Shown: one piece after another, positions 10,922 to 22,816 of the stretch
Layout of the letters: each line of letters starts with the position of its first letter
Numbering within the stretch: the stretch's first letter is position 1
Source of the DNA: Agrostemma githago
Taxonomy: Eukaryota; Streptophyta; Magnoliopsida; Caryophyllales; Caryophyllaceae
NCBI GenBank assembly: GCA_958450325.1
Contig: OY288243.1
Coordinates: 44,255,878-44,319,877 of the forward strand
DNA length: 64,000 bases
Direction of reading: 5' to 3'
Position numbers and translations under genes: made by a program
The notes under the pieces: model-generated
Told to the model about the DNA's origin: nothing
Database searches by the model: none
Seen by the model: the letters and a program-made list of their open reading frames with translations, nothing else

Positions 10922-11948
10922 TAGAGATCAAGTGAGTCCTCTTCTTTTTTTTGAGTCCATGAGTCCTATCTACCACCATTGATCTAGAGTTGATGAATGG
11001 TGGTGATTGATTCTAGTAATTAAGGCAATAACTAACATATTTTGGTAAAAATAAAATAAAATCTTCTCTCCTCCCTTAATTATCTCTAACCACTAATACA
11101 CGTTAATTCCTCACATTCAATTTTTTCCTCACATTCAATTTTTTCCTCACATTCAATTTTTTCATTCACATCCTAACTGAAACCCTTCACCTTCATCATC
11201 CCAAACACAATCACTCGACTTCCGTTTCTTTTCAAAACACACCCGCGCATTATCCTCTCGTCTTCAACTCAAGCAAGGCTACATTGAAGCAACTCTCTAA
11301 CTTTAGCAAAGATAATCTTCAGGCGGCATAATACAAGGTAACTCGCTAATACTCGATTGTTGTACTAAAGAACTAGGTTTAGTTTATATTCGTATCTGAT
11401 TTCATTAATTTTCTCGCTAATTATTGATTGATTTACTTTGTTGCGTTTGTGCCCTATAATTAATTGGTTTCACTAAAGATTGTTGCGATATCTGGGTATG
11501 CATCTGTAGAGTTTAATTGAATTCACCTACTTCAATTCATACTATGCTTCTACTCTTCATACTTAGTCTAACATATATTGAATGTTACTCTAATGCGCAT
11601 ATTCAGTTACTGTAATAAACTTGAGGTGTTACTGTAAGGGGTTGTTCAGTTAATTTTACACATGTATGATGTTATTTTAAAGACGACCCTGTGTTACTGT
11701 AATGTACAAAACGTGTTACTTTTAATCTCATCTTTGTGTTACTTTGAATGCTAGTAATCTTATACATTTAATTGTGTAGACGTGTTACTCTAATTTGCAC
11801 TCTATGTTACTCTAACACTTTCTTTGTGTTACTTTAACGCGTATCAGCTGTACATATGGTGTTTCTTTCACTCGTATCAGTTGTACTTTAATTTTATATA
11901 CCAGATTAAACTGTAACAATAGTTGTACATAATTATTGTACTTTTCAG

Positions 11949-12076
11949 ATGACAAAAGGAGGAGACAAATCAAGGTGCGATCGCGGTTGTTGGATAACGT
12001 AGATAAGTATGTGGACGCGAGGCAAAAGATCATCGATGGTCCCAAGAGCAAGCCAACAAAGGGTCGAAAAAAATAA
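11949..12076 (+). pseudogene. Possible 3' terminal exon of a FAR1/MULE-like gene
   Basis: After TTTTCAG (acceptor at 11947-11948) a 42-codon frame runs from 11951 to TAA at 12074-12076. It is rich in Lys/Arg and ends DGPKSKPTKGRKK. The ending resembles the P-x-K-x-KGR tail common in FAR1-related proteins. A possible upstream leader exon ends near 11338 with AAG followed by GTAACT. Nothing with a DDE core is present, so this is at most a remnant. Confidence 0.35.
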
Positions 12077-12633
12077 CGTGTCTAACGAATTATGTCATTT
12101 TTTTCTAATTACGAATAATGCTTTGTATCGTTTTCGAAACTTGTTATGTACATTAGTATTTTGATTATCACCAATGGAACAATGTTGTTAAACTCTGTTA
12201 TCCTGACTAATTGTTCCTGTCACTCTAATTAACGACCGGTGTTACTGTGGGAATGAATGAAGTTTACACAATATACAAATGTGGTCTCATAATCATTGTG
12301 TTACATTGACGCATTATAACTGTTACTTTAATGAACAAATGATGTTACTCTAAGTTATTAATGGTGTTATTCTTTGTCTCATGTTAAACAATGTTATTAT
12401 CATTAATTACTCTGACGCATTATATATGGTTCTTAAAAAACGAATGTTGTTACTTTGGTAATGAATGGTTCTAATCCAAGTTATCCTCAGTTACTTTGGT
12501 ATTGAATTGTTTAAACAACGTTGCTGTCCTCAGTTACGTTCATGCATTATGTATGTTACTGTAACTAACGAATGATGTTACTCCAATAGACATGAAATGT
12601 TACTCTAACCAAATACACATATATTAAATAAAT

Positions 12634-13830
12634 ATATAGTTAATTGCAACGTAGCACAGCGCTATGTGTAAAAAAATGTGTACAAAATCCAGTTCCTGTG
12701 TTTTGTCAATATCCCCCCAGAAACCGGCTGTCTCTGCAACCTGAACTCCCGAATTAATCTGCACAAGCTTTCCACATTTGCCTTGTCTTCTGCCCTTAGA
12801 AGTCCGTATCAGTGAAGCTTCAATGTCGTGTCTACTTCAACAGAAAACAAAACAATAATATTAGTGAAGCTTACGTTAAATCTGGGATCTATACTAAAAC
12901 GAGAGCAATGAACCACTGTTATTAATCCATGATTAATCAAATGAGTAAAATTCCACCTTTTCCACTGCTGTCCTGTGCGTTCGCTTCTTTGTCAATACCA
13001 CCTGCACAAAATTAAACAACATTACACCCATGCAACAAATGTGTTATATCAATTCACAAGTTGTGTTACTCTAACTAGTACACTACGTTACTTTTAACAT
13101 CATCATCAAAACCCTTTTTCTAAACGTTCAGTGTGTTACTGTAATTGCAATTAAGTGTTACTGTAACTCAGAAGGTATGTTACTTCAACGACGTTTCTGT
13201 GTTAATATAAAACAAAACAATAGTATCAGTGTATATCATGGAAAACCTAAATAAGAAACATAAAATCCTGGAATCTATAAAGATCGATAGAGCAACTAAC
13301 CATTGATAGGAAACTATGATGAATGAAATAACAATGAAAGCAATATCAACATTAAAATTGACGTGCAACAAATGTGTTATATCAATTCATAAGTTGTGTT
13401 ACTCTAACTAGTACACTACGTTACTTTAACAACATCATCAAAATCCTTTTTCTAAACGTGCAGTGTGTTACTGAAATTGCAATTAAGTGTTACTGTAACT
13501 CAAAAGGTATGTTACTTCAATGACGTTTCTGCATTAATATAAAATAATGCAATAGTATCAGTGTATATCATGGAAAACCTAAATAAGAAACATAAAAACC
13601 TGAAATCTATACAGATCGAGAGAGTAACTAACCATTGATATGAAACTATGATGAATGAAATAACAATGAAAGCAATATCAACATTAAAATTGACGTTAAA
13701 AAGTAACGCAACAATGAAAGCAATAACAACAATGAAAATTGACGTGAAAGAAATATTGAAACTCACCATTGTTATACTCGATCAATTGCTTATCAACAGT
13801 TGAAGAAGATGACGCGGTCATTGAATCCAT
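12634..13830 (-). pseudogene. Possible spliced gene remnant inside the MULE-like element
   Basis: On the - strand, an ATG at 13830 begins MDSMTASSSSTVDKQLIEYN and ends at a GTGAGT donor (exon 13767-13830). A second piece starts after TTTTGTGCAG at 13001 and continues the frame (GGIDKEANAQDSSGK). A third open piece after GTTGAAGTAG (from 12831) reads about 65 codons including TSKGRRQGKCGKLVQ. I could not join the second and third pieces in phase, so the model is incomplete. No family is recognised. Confidence 0.3.
13032..13697 (+). repeat. 333-bp tandem duplication
   Basis: The block starting GCAACAAATGTGTTATATCA at 13032 is repeated from 13365 with few differences, including GTGTATATCATGGAAAACCT and the GTTACT motifs. 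A degenerate third start follows 13697. The duplication includes the intron region of the - strand gene remnant. Confidence 0.85.
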
Positions 13831-14135
13831 TGTAACGGGATTTCGAGCACAGAATTGATTGAATGAATGAACGTGATGAAGAAAGGTTTTTTTTCACGTT
13901 TGAATGAATGAATGAACGTGATGAATGATGAATGAACGTGATCAAGGGAGTTATTGTTTCCTAAATTCTTGGGAGCTATTTTAGGAACGTAAATCTTCCC
14001 CTTTTTTATTTTTATTTTATTTTAAATGGATGCATCTTGTCCATCCATCCTCATCTCATCCAATTGATGGGATGAGGACTTATGGACTCATATAGAGTAA
14101 AGGACTCATAAGAGCCTTACTCTCTATATATATAT

Positions 14136-15580
14136 AGTTAAAAGACAACTTTTGCCATAATTTATTTTTGCCACGTGACGTCTTTAATATAATTTCTATT
14201 AATTTTTTATTTATTTTTATTAAATTTTTTATATTACTAATTGTTATACCAAAATCTTTTCATTTCTCTTTATTATTAAATATTTTATTAATTAACTTAT
14301 TAATTTTTATCCACAAACTTTTCATTTCCCTTATTGTAAAATGGTGTAATAACTTTTTTAGAATATGATTTTCCACTTCTTAGGTGTTTGCTATTTTATT
14401 CCTCTTACATTTAAAATTTTTTACACTGTTAATTTGTTTCATAATTATGTATTTACCTTTATTAATAAATATATTATTACTAACATTTTTTTACTCATTT
14501 ACTTTTGTTTAATAATTTTTATATTATTATATGTGGTATTAAGTTTCATTTTTAATAAATTTATAATTATTATATTTCAAATTTAACATCAAATATTTTT
14601 TTTAAAGCAATGGAAAAAAATCTTAAAATTTCACTTAAAGCATTTGTTATAAAAACTTAATGATTTTTTAAAAAAACTTAATGATTTTTTTTTAAAAAAA
14701 AAACTTAATCATTTTGATGTTACACCTTTTCATCTACTTTTGTCTTAGGAAGCAAATTTAATATTAATAATTATATCATATACAATATTAATTTATTATG
14801 AAGAACTTCATTATTATATATAACTAAAAAAGTACCTCCCTTCACAATATAATAGAGGGATGAAAAATCATTTGTATTTTTTTTGCCACGTGGCGTCTTT
14901 AATATAATTTTTATTTATTTTTATTAAATTTTTTATTTATTACATTACTAATTGTTATATCAAAATCTTTTCATTTCACTTTATTATTAAATGTTTTATT
15001 AATTTTCATCCACAAACTTTTCATTTTCCTTATTGTAAAATGGTGTAATAACTTTTTTAGAATATGATTTTCCATTTCTTAGGTGTTTGCCATTTTATTC
15101 CTCTTACATTTAAAATTTATTACATTATTACAAAATTTCATAATTATGTATTTACCTTTATTTATAAAATTATTATTACTAACATATTTTTTACTCACAA
15201 ACTTCTCATTTACTTTTATCTAAAATTTTTTATATTATTATACGTGGTATTAAGTTTCATTTTTAATATATTTATAATTATTACATGTCAAATTTATTCA
15301 CTAGCCTAAAATTTATTCCACACATCAAATATTTTTTTAAGGCAATGAAAAAAAAAATCTTAATATTTCACTTAAACCATTTGTTATATAAAACTTAATG
15401 ATTTTTTAAAACAAAAATACTTAATCATTTTGATGCTACACCTTTTCATCTACTTTTGTCTTAATTTTTTTTAATATTTACAATTAAATCATTTATTAAT
15501 CTATTATGAAGAACTTCATTATATAACTAAAAAAGTACTCCCTCCATAATATAATAGAGGGATGAAAAATCATTTTATTT
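14136..15580 (+). repeat. AT-rich tandem duplication, period about 715 bp
   Basis: CCACGTGACGTCTTTAATAT at 14171 recurs as CCACGTGGCGTCTTTAATAT at 14886, and both copies end in a block with AATATAATAGAGGGATGAAA (about 14850 and 15545). The copies differ by many substitutions and small indels, so the duplication is old. The frames at 14168-14586 and 15064-15309 are low-complexity chance ORFs. A similar block occurs at 5145-5270. Confidence 0.75.
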
Positions 15581-15718
15581 TGTGAGTGCTTATTCACATT
15601 TCATTCGCTTTGTTTTATAGATACTTTCTTCAATTTTGTAAGAAATAAAATAATGATTTTTCATTATTGTTTGTTGATTCTAATTTTAGTCTAATTTTAT
15701 CTTTTGTATTTGTTTTTT

Positions 15719-16746
15719 GGGTTATTTAACAACAATAATACCAACTATAGGGCGTCTTCCCAAAATAATATCAATTTCAATAAATCTGAGAATAATACGT
15801 ATTATTGGAGTAGTTAAACAAGAGTAGTATAAGTGACTTTATAACCTGTTACATCAGGTCACCTAATTAATATTTAACCTGCTACCTATCCCCCATCCTT
15901 TCTACTTAGACCTGGATAACGGGTGAACCATGTTGGGTCAGTTTCAGGTCGGACCACTTTTGTATTATAATAATCGGGTTAACTTCGGGTCGGGTCGGAT
16001 AATTTCGGGTTCAAGTCATTCTTGAGTTTGTTATTTTTAACTTTTTTAGGGATATCGACTCGTTTTCTATAATAATAGTCGGGTCAGTTTCGAGTTAGCT
16101 CGGGTTAATTCGAATTACGGGTCAAAACCAAGTCTTCAATTCAGGTGTCAGGTCGGGTTCAGTTTTTCTTATTTGGGTCGGGTCAATTTTATCAGGTCTA
16201 CTTCTCCTTAGTCATCATTCTCTCTCTCCATTACTCTTCATCCTTCTTTAGTTTTTTTTCTTATATGTTTCGTTTAGATTAACGTGTTGATTTTGGTGTA
16301 GGATTGTATTGTTAGCTAGATTTAGTGAGGTTGAAAACTTGAAGGAAGAGGAAGACGGAGGACATGAATGACATTGAATGTCCCGTACACTAAGTGAAAA
16401 TAAGTGAAGTAATATGAAATAAATTAAAGACGAAAAAGGCAGGTGAACAGGTTTTACCGCTAACTGATCATCTATACTATTCTGGTTTAACTACTCCAAA
16501 AATATGTATTATACTCTGATTTAGTAAAATTGGAATTATTTTTGGAAGACGTTTTATAGTTGATATTATTGCCGTTAAATAAAATTAAAGATGAAAAAGG
16601 AAGGTGGAAGGGTTCTACAGGTAACCGGTCACCTATACTACTCTTGTTTAACTACTCCAATAATACGTATTATTCTCAGATTTATTAAAATTGATATTAT
16701 TTTGAGAAGACGCCATATAGTTGGTATTATTGTTGTTAAATAACCC
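15719..16746. mobile_element. MULE-type inverted-repeat element, 1028 bp, non-coding
   Basis: The left terminus GGGTTATTTAACAACAATAA is mirrored at the right end (…GTTGTTAAATAACCC, 16746). The inverted repeat runs for about 125 bases with few mismatches, including AATAATACGTATTATTGGAG. The right terminal repeat is present twice in direct orientation (about 16440-16575 and 16595-16746). Flanks TTGTTTTTT and TTATTTTTT resemble a 9-bp duplication with one mismatch. The interior (15905-16190) is dense in TCGGGT repeats. No coding sequence is visible. Confidence 0.75.
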
Positions 16747-17400
16747 TTATTTTTTTAGTAAACTTATGTGAAGCTAATAATCAAGTCTGCAATTTTTTCA
16801 TTTTTTAGGTAAAATAATTAAAATTTATTTTAATTGATATTTATATTGATTATTTTTATATACATTCCGAGTTAACTTTAAACTTATGGGTTTTGTGTTC
16901 TTAAGAGTAAACTTTTATTTATATTCAAAGCAGAAGAAAGTTTAATAGTTTAACCCACTTTCGTCGTAATGATCAACCAAAGTTAATATGACTAATTATA
17001 TTATTTAGCATTAAAAATATCATATTATAACTAAAAAATAATATAAAGCAATGAAAGAATAAAAATAATTTAGTATTTTGTTTTTTACATTTCATTCACT
17101 ATTTTTTACCATTACATTCAATTTTGTAAGATATGAATTTGCATTGTCGTTAATTGATTCAAATTTTAGTATTAATTTTTTCTTTTCCATTTTATTTATA
17201 AAACTTTGCGAAACCAGTAGTCAAGTCTTCAAGTTTTCAATTTTCAGGTATAATATTGTAACTTTTTTTTATCTATATATTGATTAATATTATAAATACA
17301 TTTTTTGGGTTAATTTTAAATCACATTGGTTTTCTGTTCATAACGGTGAACTTTTATTTATATTTAAGAAAGTCGTAGTAGATTACAAAATATATATAAT
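16747..17400 (+). repeat. Duplicated AT-rich sequence that shows the empty insertion site
   Basis: The region 17075-17380 resembles 15590-15718 joined to 16747-16920: shared pieces are TTCAATTTTGTAAGA, GATTC followed by AATTTTAGT, and later CAAGTCTKCAA and GTGAACTTTTATTTATATT. It lacks the 1028-bp element between them. It therefore records the unoccupied state of that insertion. No gene is visible; the frame at 17078-17287 is chance. Confidence 0.6.
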
Positions 17401-17862
17401 TCATAAAAGTTGCAATATTTTATAGTTAATTCAAAGTAAAATACTAATGACGACCAATTATATTACATATTTTTTACGGTTTAAATATATTTTTTAAAAA
17501 TATAACCATGTCTTATAATCTAATTACGATCGCCTTAAATAACTTATAATGTTTATGTAATTATGACAAAAATTATTTCATTTTATTTTTTATATTTAAA
17601 TATAAATTATTTCGTTCGCACCATATTTATAAATGCAATAAATTTAACGATTTAATTTTTGAAATTTAAATCCAAAAAACTCGGTAAGAAGATTATATTT
17701 AAAATCAATTTTTTTCCTCGTATTCACCAAATAAATATAATATGTTTCTAAAATTTTAAATGCGTTCCTTATATAATTTTAAGGATGGTCCCGTAATTTT
17801 CACGGGGTTAGAAACTAGCTAGTACTTTTATAAAAAGCATAATATTCACAAATAGATAAATT
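17401..17862. other. AT-rich intergenic sequence
   Basis: I see no gene, repeat unit or structured signal here beyond general AT richness. Confidence 0.5.
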
Positions 17863-17867
17863 CATAC
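17863..17867. repeat. Target-site duplication of element 2, left (CATAC)
   Basis: CATAC directly precedes the 5' LTR and is repeated directly after the 3' LTR at 33173-33177. Confidence 0.9.
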
Positions 17868-20448
17868 TGTAGACACCCGCATTTTGACCGCCAGGTGTCT
17901 ATAGTAGTTTCCGACAAACACCCGATGATGATCGGACGCTAACGTGCCTTAACGTACTCGGAAATGGGCTCGAAATGATGGACATTTGGCCTAGGCATTT
18001 TAGGGAGTACAAATCTCACAAAACCAACCTCAAATTCAGGCCCAGTGGGTCGTTTCGAGTCAAATAACACTAATTTGGGTCGAATCCGTCACCAGGGGTA
18101 AAACCGTCTTTTAGCGACCGAGTCGAATCCCGGTCAAAGACATTTCTCGAAACTCGTGAGTCCACCGTGACATCTCACACGGTTGGTCCACACTCCAACT
18201 CTACAAAAATCAGCCATTCACAAAAATAATAAACAATTCCGTTTAAGGTAGAATTCGATCCCGAGTAGGAACCCTATCCGAGAACCGATTCAAACACTCA
18301 ACCGAGCTAAACCACTCGGCCAAGTAGTACATACCAGCCGGTATTCCTCTTTTCTTCCCACACAAGAAAACGGAATTCTCGTTCTTCTCAGCTTCTTACT
18401 CAAGCGGTAATTCTAGCTCAAACAGGAGTCCTATTCAAAAACCGATTCGAGCATCCGACCGAGTGTAAAACACTCGGCCGAAACAGCCCAAAACAAGAGC
18501 AAATCCACCGGTTTGCCTTGCTTCCTCCACAAGAAAGCGGAATTCTTATTTCCCTCAAATTCTCTCGTTTCCTATCCTAAGCGGTAGTCAAACTCTCCCA
18601 AGCCAAGGTCGGGAATTTCCTATAAATAGCCCCTTGCATCCAACACAAAGGAAAAAACGATTACTAGCAATCAAATCATCAATTTCACACATACACACAC
18701 GATTTTTCAGCAATAGTTATCTAGCATCCCGACACATATAAATCCTTAGCATCGAGAAACCGATATCACGTTACAAACCCGAAGGAAACCGGTACCCATA
18801 CCCGAACCTTCACCCGTCCGAACCAAACCTATAGCCGAACCAAAACTCGACGCTCCCGTGCCTAGCCACATTCCGACGAGCCCCGATCCGAGTCGACAAG
18901 AGCATGTAGGTTGAGGGTGTAACCAAACCCGATTTCTTCCTTTCCCTCTTTCTCTCCTCTTCGTCCGTTTTATATTACGGGTCTAGAGTCGTTTTTTTTA
19001 TTTTCCTAATATCGTTATTAACGAAAAACTATTTTCATAACAAAAATTCTTAAACATACGATATCAATTTTTCTATAATCGAATATCGTATAAAAAAGAA
19101 TTACATTAAGATTTCGACGATATTAAAAATCGTTACATCTTTTCGTTCAAAATTCTTTTCTTTTCTTTTCGTTCAAAACAAACTAATTTTTCAAAACCCT
19201 TTTTTTTAGTTCATTCCGAATATTCGATATCGATTTCATAATCGAATATCGGATACGACGAATATCGAAAATATGGATCGAATACAAGCTAATTCATAAT
19301 TTGTACGCGATTCATCAAAAATAACAATTTTCGAACAAAAATAAAAAGACGGACAGACCCGCACGCGAGTCGCGCCACGCCCAGGCGACTCGCGCGCAGG
19401 CCTGAAACCCGAGTCCCTTTTTTCCGATTTTTCGTTCGTTTTATTATTTATTCTTCGATCGATTTCTAAAATTTACATTTTTTCTAAAACTATTCTAAGT
19501 ATTCGATATTGATTTCGTAGTCAACTATCGAATATAAAGAATATCGAAAATATTAAGTCGAGTACGAATCATGCAATATTCATACGCGATTTAATACAAA
19601 CTTCGAGTTTTCGAAAACCGGCACCGAAACAGGTCACCACGCGACCCGCCGGCATCCCGGGCGAGTCGCGCGGTTGGCTGTCATGCCGCGCCCTTTTTCC
19701 GTCTTTTTTATTATTTTTCGAACTTCGTTTTTTATACAAAACAACGTTCTTTTCAACAATATTTTTCAGATTTCGATTAATATTTATTTTCTCGATTTCG
19801 CATATTTATTTTTGCTATTATTATTTACAAATCGATACTAACTCGTTTGTTTGTTTTTGTAGCAAATTCATCCTTTTATTCATTTGTTTTATTATACTAA
19901 AACGAATCTCACATGCTAAATACAACTTTGACGTTAATCAATTTTGCATGCATTAAACTGACTTAGCAACCCATTCAATTTCTCACATGCTTAGGAAAAC
20001 AATGTTTGCATAATCATTCATCGTTCAACTAACGCGCGCATTAAAACGTCATTCGATATCCTAGTAGAGGCCGCTAATGTGCGGGCGGGGTTGGGTGTTC
20101 TTAGTGAACTTCCCAACACGTACCCTCACCCCTTACTCAGAACCGTGGTTTTCGGATGTCCGAAACCATTGGCAACGAGAGTCATTCAATATACGATTAA
20201 CCGCCCAGTCGGCATCTATATCGATATGCAAAAGGGACGAGCCCAATAAACTCTGACATCGGAAATGGGCCGTATTTTGTACACGGCCACTACGACATAG
20301 AGTGGGCTCGAACGGTTCCGAATAACCATAAAATTCGGTGGCGACTCCGACTTCGATTTAAATTTCCATTTGACCATCTCATGGAGATTCATTCGCCTCC
20401 CCAAACCCGCGCGTGGCCGCGTCGGGGTGGACCTATGTCATGTCCACA
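17868..20448 (+). repeat. 5' LTR of element 2 (2581 bp)
   Basis: TGTAGACACC...TGTCCACA. U3 contains an approximately 157-bp direct repeat (ACCGATTC at 18284 and 18441, each followed by a CACTCGGCC block). A TATA box lies at 18621-18628. The long R/U5 part holds three AT palindromes (19057-19090, 19222-19252, 19501-19535) and two GC hairpins (19364-19394, 19640-19670). Confidence 0.93.
18621..18628 (+). promoter_or_regulatory. TATA box in the LTR
   Basis: TATAAATA within a conserved CC-TATAAATAG context, about 750 bases into the LTR. The same box is found at 2018, 31343 and 51853 in the other LTRs. Transcription of the element RNA would start about 30 bases downstream. Confidence 0.75.
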
Positions 20449-20451
20449 ATT

Positions 20452-20469
20452 TGGCGACTCCGCTGGGGA
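20452..20469 (+). promoter_or_regulatory. Primer binding site, tRNA-Arg type
   Basis: TGGCGACTCCGCTGGGGA starts 3 bases after the LTR. Its complement ends in ...GGAGTCGCCA, the 3' end of a plant tRNA-Arg. One base differs from the tRNA-Arg(ACG) form I recall, so another Arg isoacceptor may be the exact match. tRNA-Arg priming is typical of Ogre/Tat elements. Confidence 0.75.
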
Positions 20470-21535
20470 TTTTCTGATGAGTTAATAACCTTCAGTGTCC
20501 TCAGGGTGAGACTCGAATAGAAATCGTTTGACTAGTACAATGCGCGTTTTAGTTTTACGGTTCATGCATAACCCCACTTTCCCGGGCCGGTACTCGCGAC
20601 CGACGTCCCACTATACCGTTGATATAGTCCAAACTGGTTATGTCAAAGGTGTCCATTAGCCGATTCATATGGGTTTTACGGCATGTCCTAATCTCAACTC
20701 GAGTTAGGGAGTCCGCCCCGATTCTTGATAGGCTGTGTACACTGGTATAGACCCTTACAGACTGACCGAGACTTAGATTAAGAGCATACATGGCGTCATT
20801 ATACTGTTTCCATGACTACGTGCTACTTGATCCATATCTTTTTCAAAACCGTCATCTTTTCAAAATTTGCATCCTTTTTCAAATATCCAATTTCAAAACC
20901 CGGGTCATATACCGAACTTAGGACTTATGATTTTACTCAAAATAGCCTTTTTCTAGCCGGTATCATGCCCAATTCAAAACTCGAAATTACTTTCGAAACT
21001 TTCAACCCGACGTCCGGCCCGCTCCTTTTTCTCTTTTTCGAAAAAGGGCCGGATTTCTCCACCCGATTCATTTCGGGCTTTTCAAAATCATATTTCAAAA
21101 CTTCCTCTTCTTAGACTTCCCGTATTTAGCAGTGTCGGGTCGTGTCATTAAGTCGTTGAAGTCTCTAGCATCGAAACTCTGTCGATCTTACATCACGAGT
21201 TTCCCCCCCATCCTAGTCCGCCTTACCTAACTAAGGCAAGGCCCACCTACGTAGGACATACTCCTACAAAGGTTGGCCCGTTTACACAATCGAGTCTAAA
21301 AGTCTGGGAATGTCTCACGTGAACCTTCCTCCGAACAGGGCCCAACCCACAGCGTTGGATCCTGAGGAAGGCCCACCTCTTCACAAGTCACCCGTCTAGG
21401 TGTCTTTTCCGAGTCATTTACCGTCTTTTTAGCTCCCTTCTTTTTTCCCTTGCTCGGGATGTACTTTCCTTAGGATTCGGGTTAAGTTGCTAATTACGCG
21501 GTGCTCTTACAGATAGGCCACCCTTCACTCGAACC
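20470..21535 (+). other. Long untranslated leader of element 2
   Basis: About 1.07 kb between PBS and gag without a credible gene; the same leader occurs in element 3 (53688-54763). It contains short frames on both strands that are not conserved as proteins. A polypyrimidine-AG (GCTCTTACAG, 21502-21511) sits 25 bases before the gag ATG and could be a splice acceptor; no donor was identified. Confidence 0.5.
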
Positions 21536-22816
21536 ATGACGCAAAAAGCCATAGACGAATTGAACACCACGTTGGCCCAAATCCAGGACCAATTGAGGCA
21601 AATGAGGGAAGACCAGATCGCTATTGTCACCCGGGTTAGTGCCGTAGAACAGGGAACCCCTAACGCCTCGATCGAAGATGACGGACCTCTAGCCGCATTG
21701 GCCGACGCGGTCCGAAAGCTGCAGGAACAGGTCCACTCGACCACCAGAAACACCATTCTCACGGAAAATGCCCGTACCTATTCGACCCTAACTGATGAAT
21801 TGCCCGCTAACCTTAACTTAACGGGCTTACCAATGTTCGATGGGACTGAAGACCCGGTACTTCATATTCGGGCTTTTAAGGACTTTATGGCTGTCAAGGG
21901 GGTCAAATCGACCATGTTCAAGCATCTCTTTGCTTCCTCTATGGAGAAACACCCAAAAGCATGGTACTACAGGCTCGACCCCAAGAATTTCAAAACTTGG
22001 GACGATGTTGCCATGGAATTCGCACGGAACTACGCGGATAATGCTGAAATCCAGACTACCATGCGTACTCTGGAAGTTATGGCCCAAGAACCAAAGGAGG
22101 GTTTCACCAAATACCTCCAAAGGTGGCGGACCGAAAGTGTTAAGCTGGTTGACAAGCCCGGCGAAAAAGTTCTAGTGGAGGCCTTTGTCAAAAACCTCCT
22201 CCCTGCTTACCGAGTCCATCTCAGATACGCTATTATACCCGACTTCGCAACTTTGACCGAAATGGGTACCAGAATCGAAGACGATTTAAGGCAAGAGAGC
22301 CTTACTAAGGCCTCTACCAAGGGGTATCAAGGAGCTAGTTCATCCTCCAGTAAGACCGCCAACACAACGGCGGCCCGAAGCATCTTCGACGAGGTAAACT
22401 CACTTGACACCTCAACCAAGAAGAATACTCCAAATCGGGTATTCACTGACATTGGGACAACTTATGCTAATGCCTTACAAAGGCTATCTTCGAAAGGCCT
22501 AATCCAACCGATAGGCCCAACTCCGGAAGTCCCCGTAGAAAAATGGTCCAAAAGCTACAACATTCAGGCCTATTGCCACTACCACCAAGGCAATGGGCAT
22601 GATACGGAGAAATGCTGGAAATTGAAGCATCTTATCCAAGATCTGATCGAAAACAGAAAAATACCGCTACCCAGTGACAAGCCGAGTAACAAAAACAATC
22701 CTCTTGCTACTCATGCCATTTTCACTGGAGAGGTAGTTGACTCTCTCATCTCATTTCCCCTTTCATTTCCCAAATCAATGGGATATGGAACGACGACGAA
22801 GATGATGTCTACCTAG
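21536..22816 (+). pseudogene. gag: gag of element 2 (capsid/nucleocapsid), frameshifted at its end
   Basis: It starts MTQKAIDELNTTLAQIQDQL with a coiled-coil-like N-terminus. The Ty3-type capsid follows: TGLPMFDGTEDPVLHIRAFK, then WYYRLDPKNFKTWDD and the LQRWRTESVKL helix. A zinc-binding stretch Y-C-H-Y-H-x4-GHDTEKC at about residues 343-357 binds RNA. The reading frame was originally continuous with pol, as element 3 shows: element 3 has GACTGCTCTC where element 2 has GACTCTCTC, a 1-nt loss near 22741. Translation therefore now stops at 22816 after 22-odd foreign residues. Gag would form virus-like particles in the cytoplasm. Confidence 0.92.

Larger units (their letters stand above)
10919..14135. 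mobile_element. MULE-like DNA transposon derivative with many GTTACT motifs
   Basis: The left end (10919-10975: TAGAGTAGAG, then GTGAGTCCT and GAGTCCATGAGTCCTATC) is an imperfect inverted copy of the right end (14060-14135: GACTTATGGACTCATATAGAG, AGGACTCAT). Inside, about 25-30 copies of a GTTACTSTAA-type motif, all in the same direction, lie in 11570-12610 and 13060-13520. Leftover exons are found on both strands (11949-12076 +, 12634-13830 -). The C-terminal-like exon resembles the basic tail of FAR1/MULE transposases, hence the superfamily call. It lacks any transposase core, so it is non-autonomous. Confidence 0.5.

Noticed and set aside
13180..13769. Two hydrophobic - strand ORFs (63 and 85 aa) that resemble each other
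   Set aside because: They are the two copies of the 333-bp tandem duplication, within the intron region of a gene remnant; the similarity is due to DNA duplication.
14168..15309. Phe/Ile/Leu-rich ORFs that could look like membrane proteins
   Set aside because: Low-complexity AT-rich DNA naturally yields such codons; the copies do not conserve frame.
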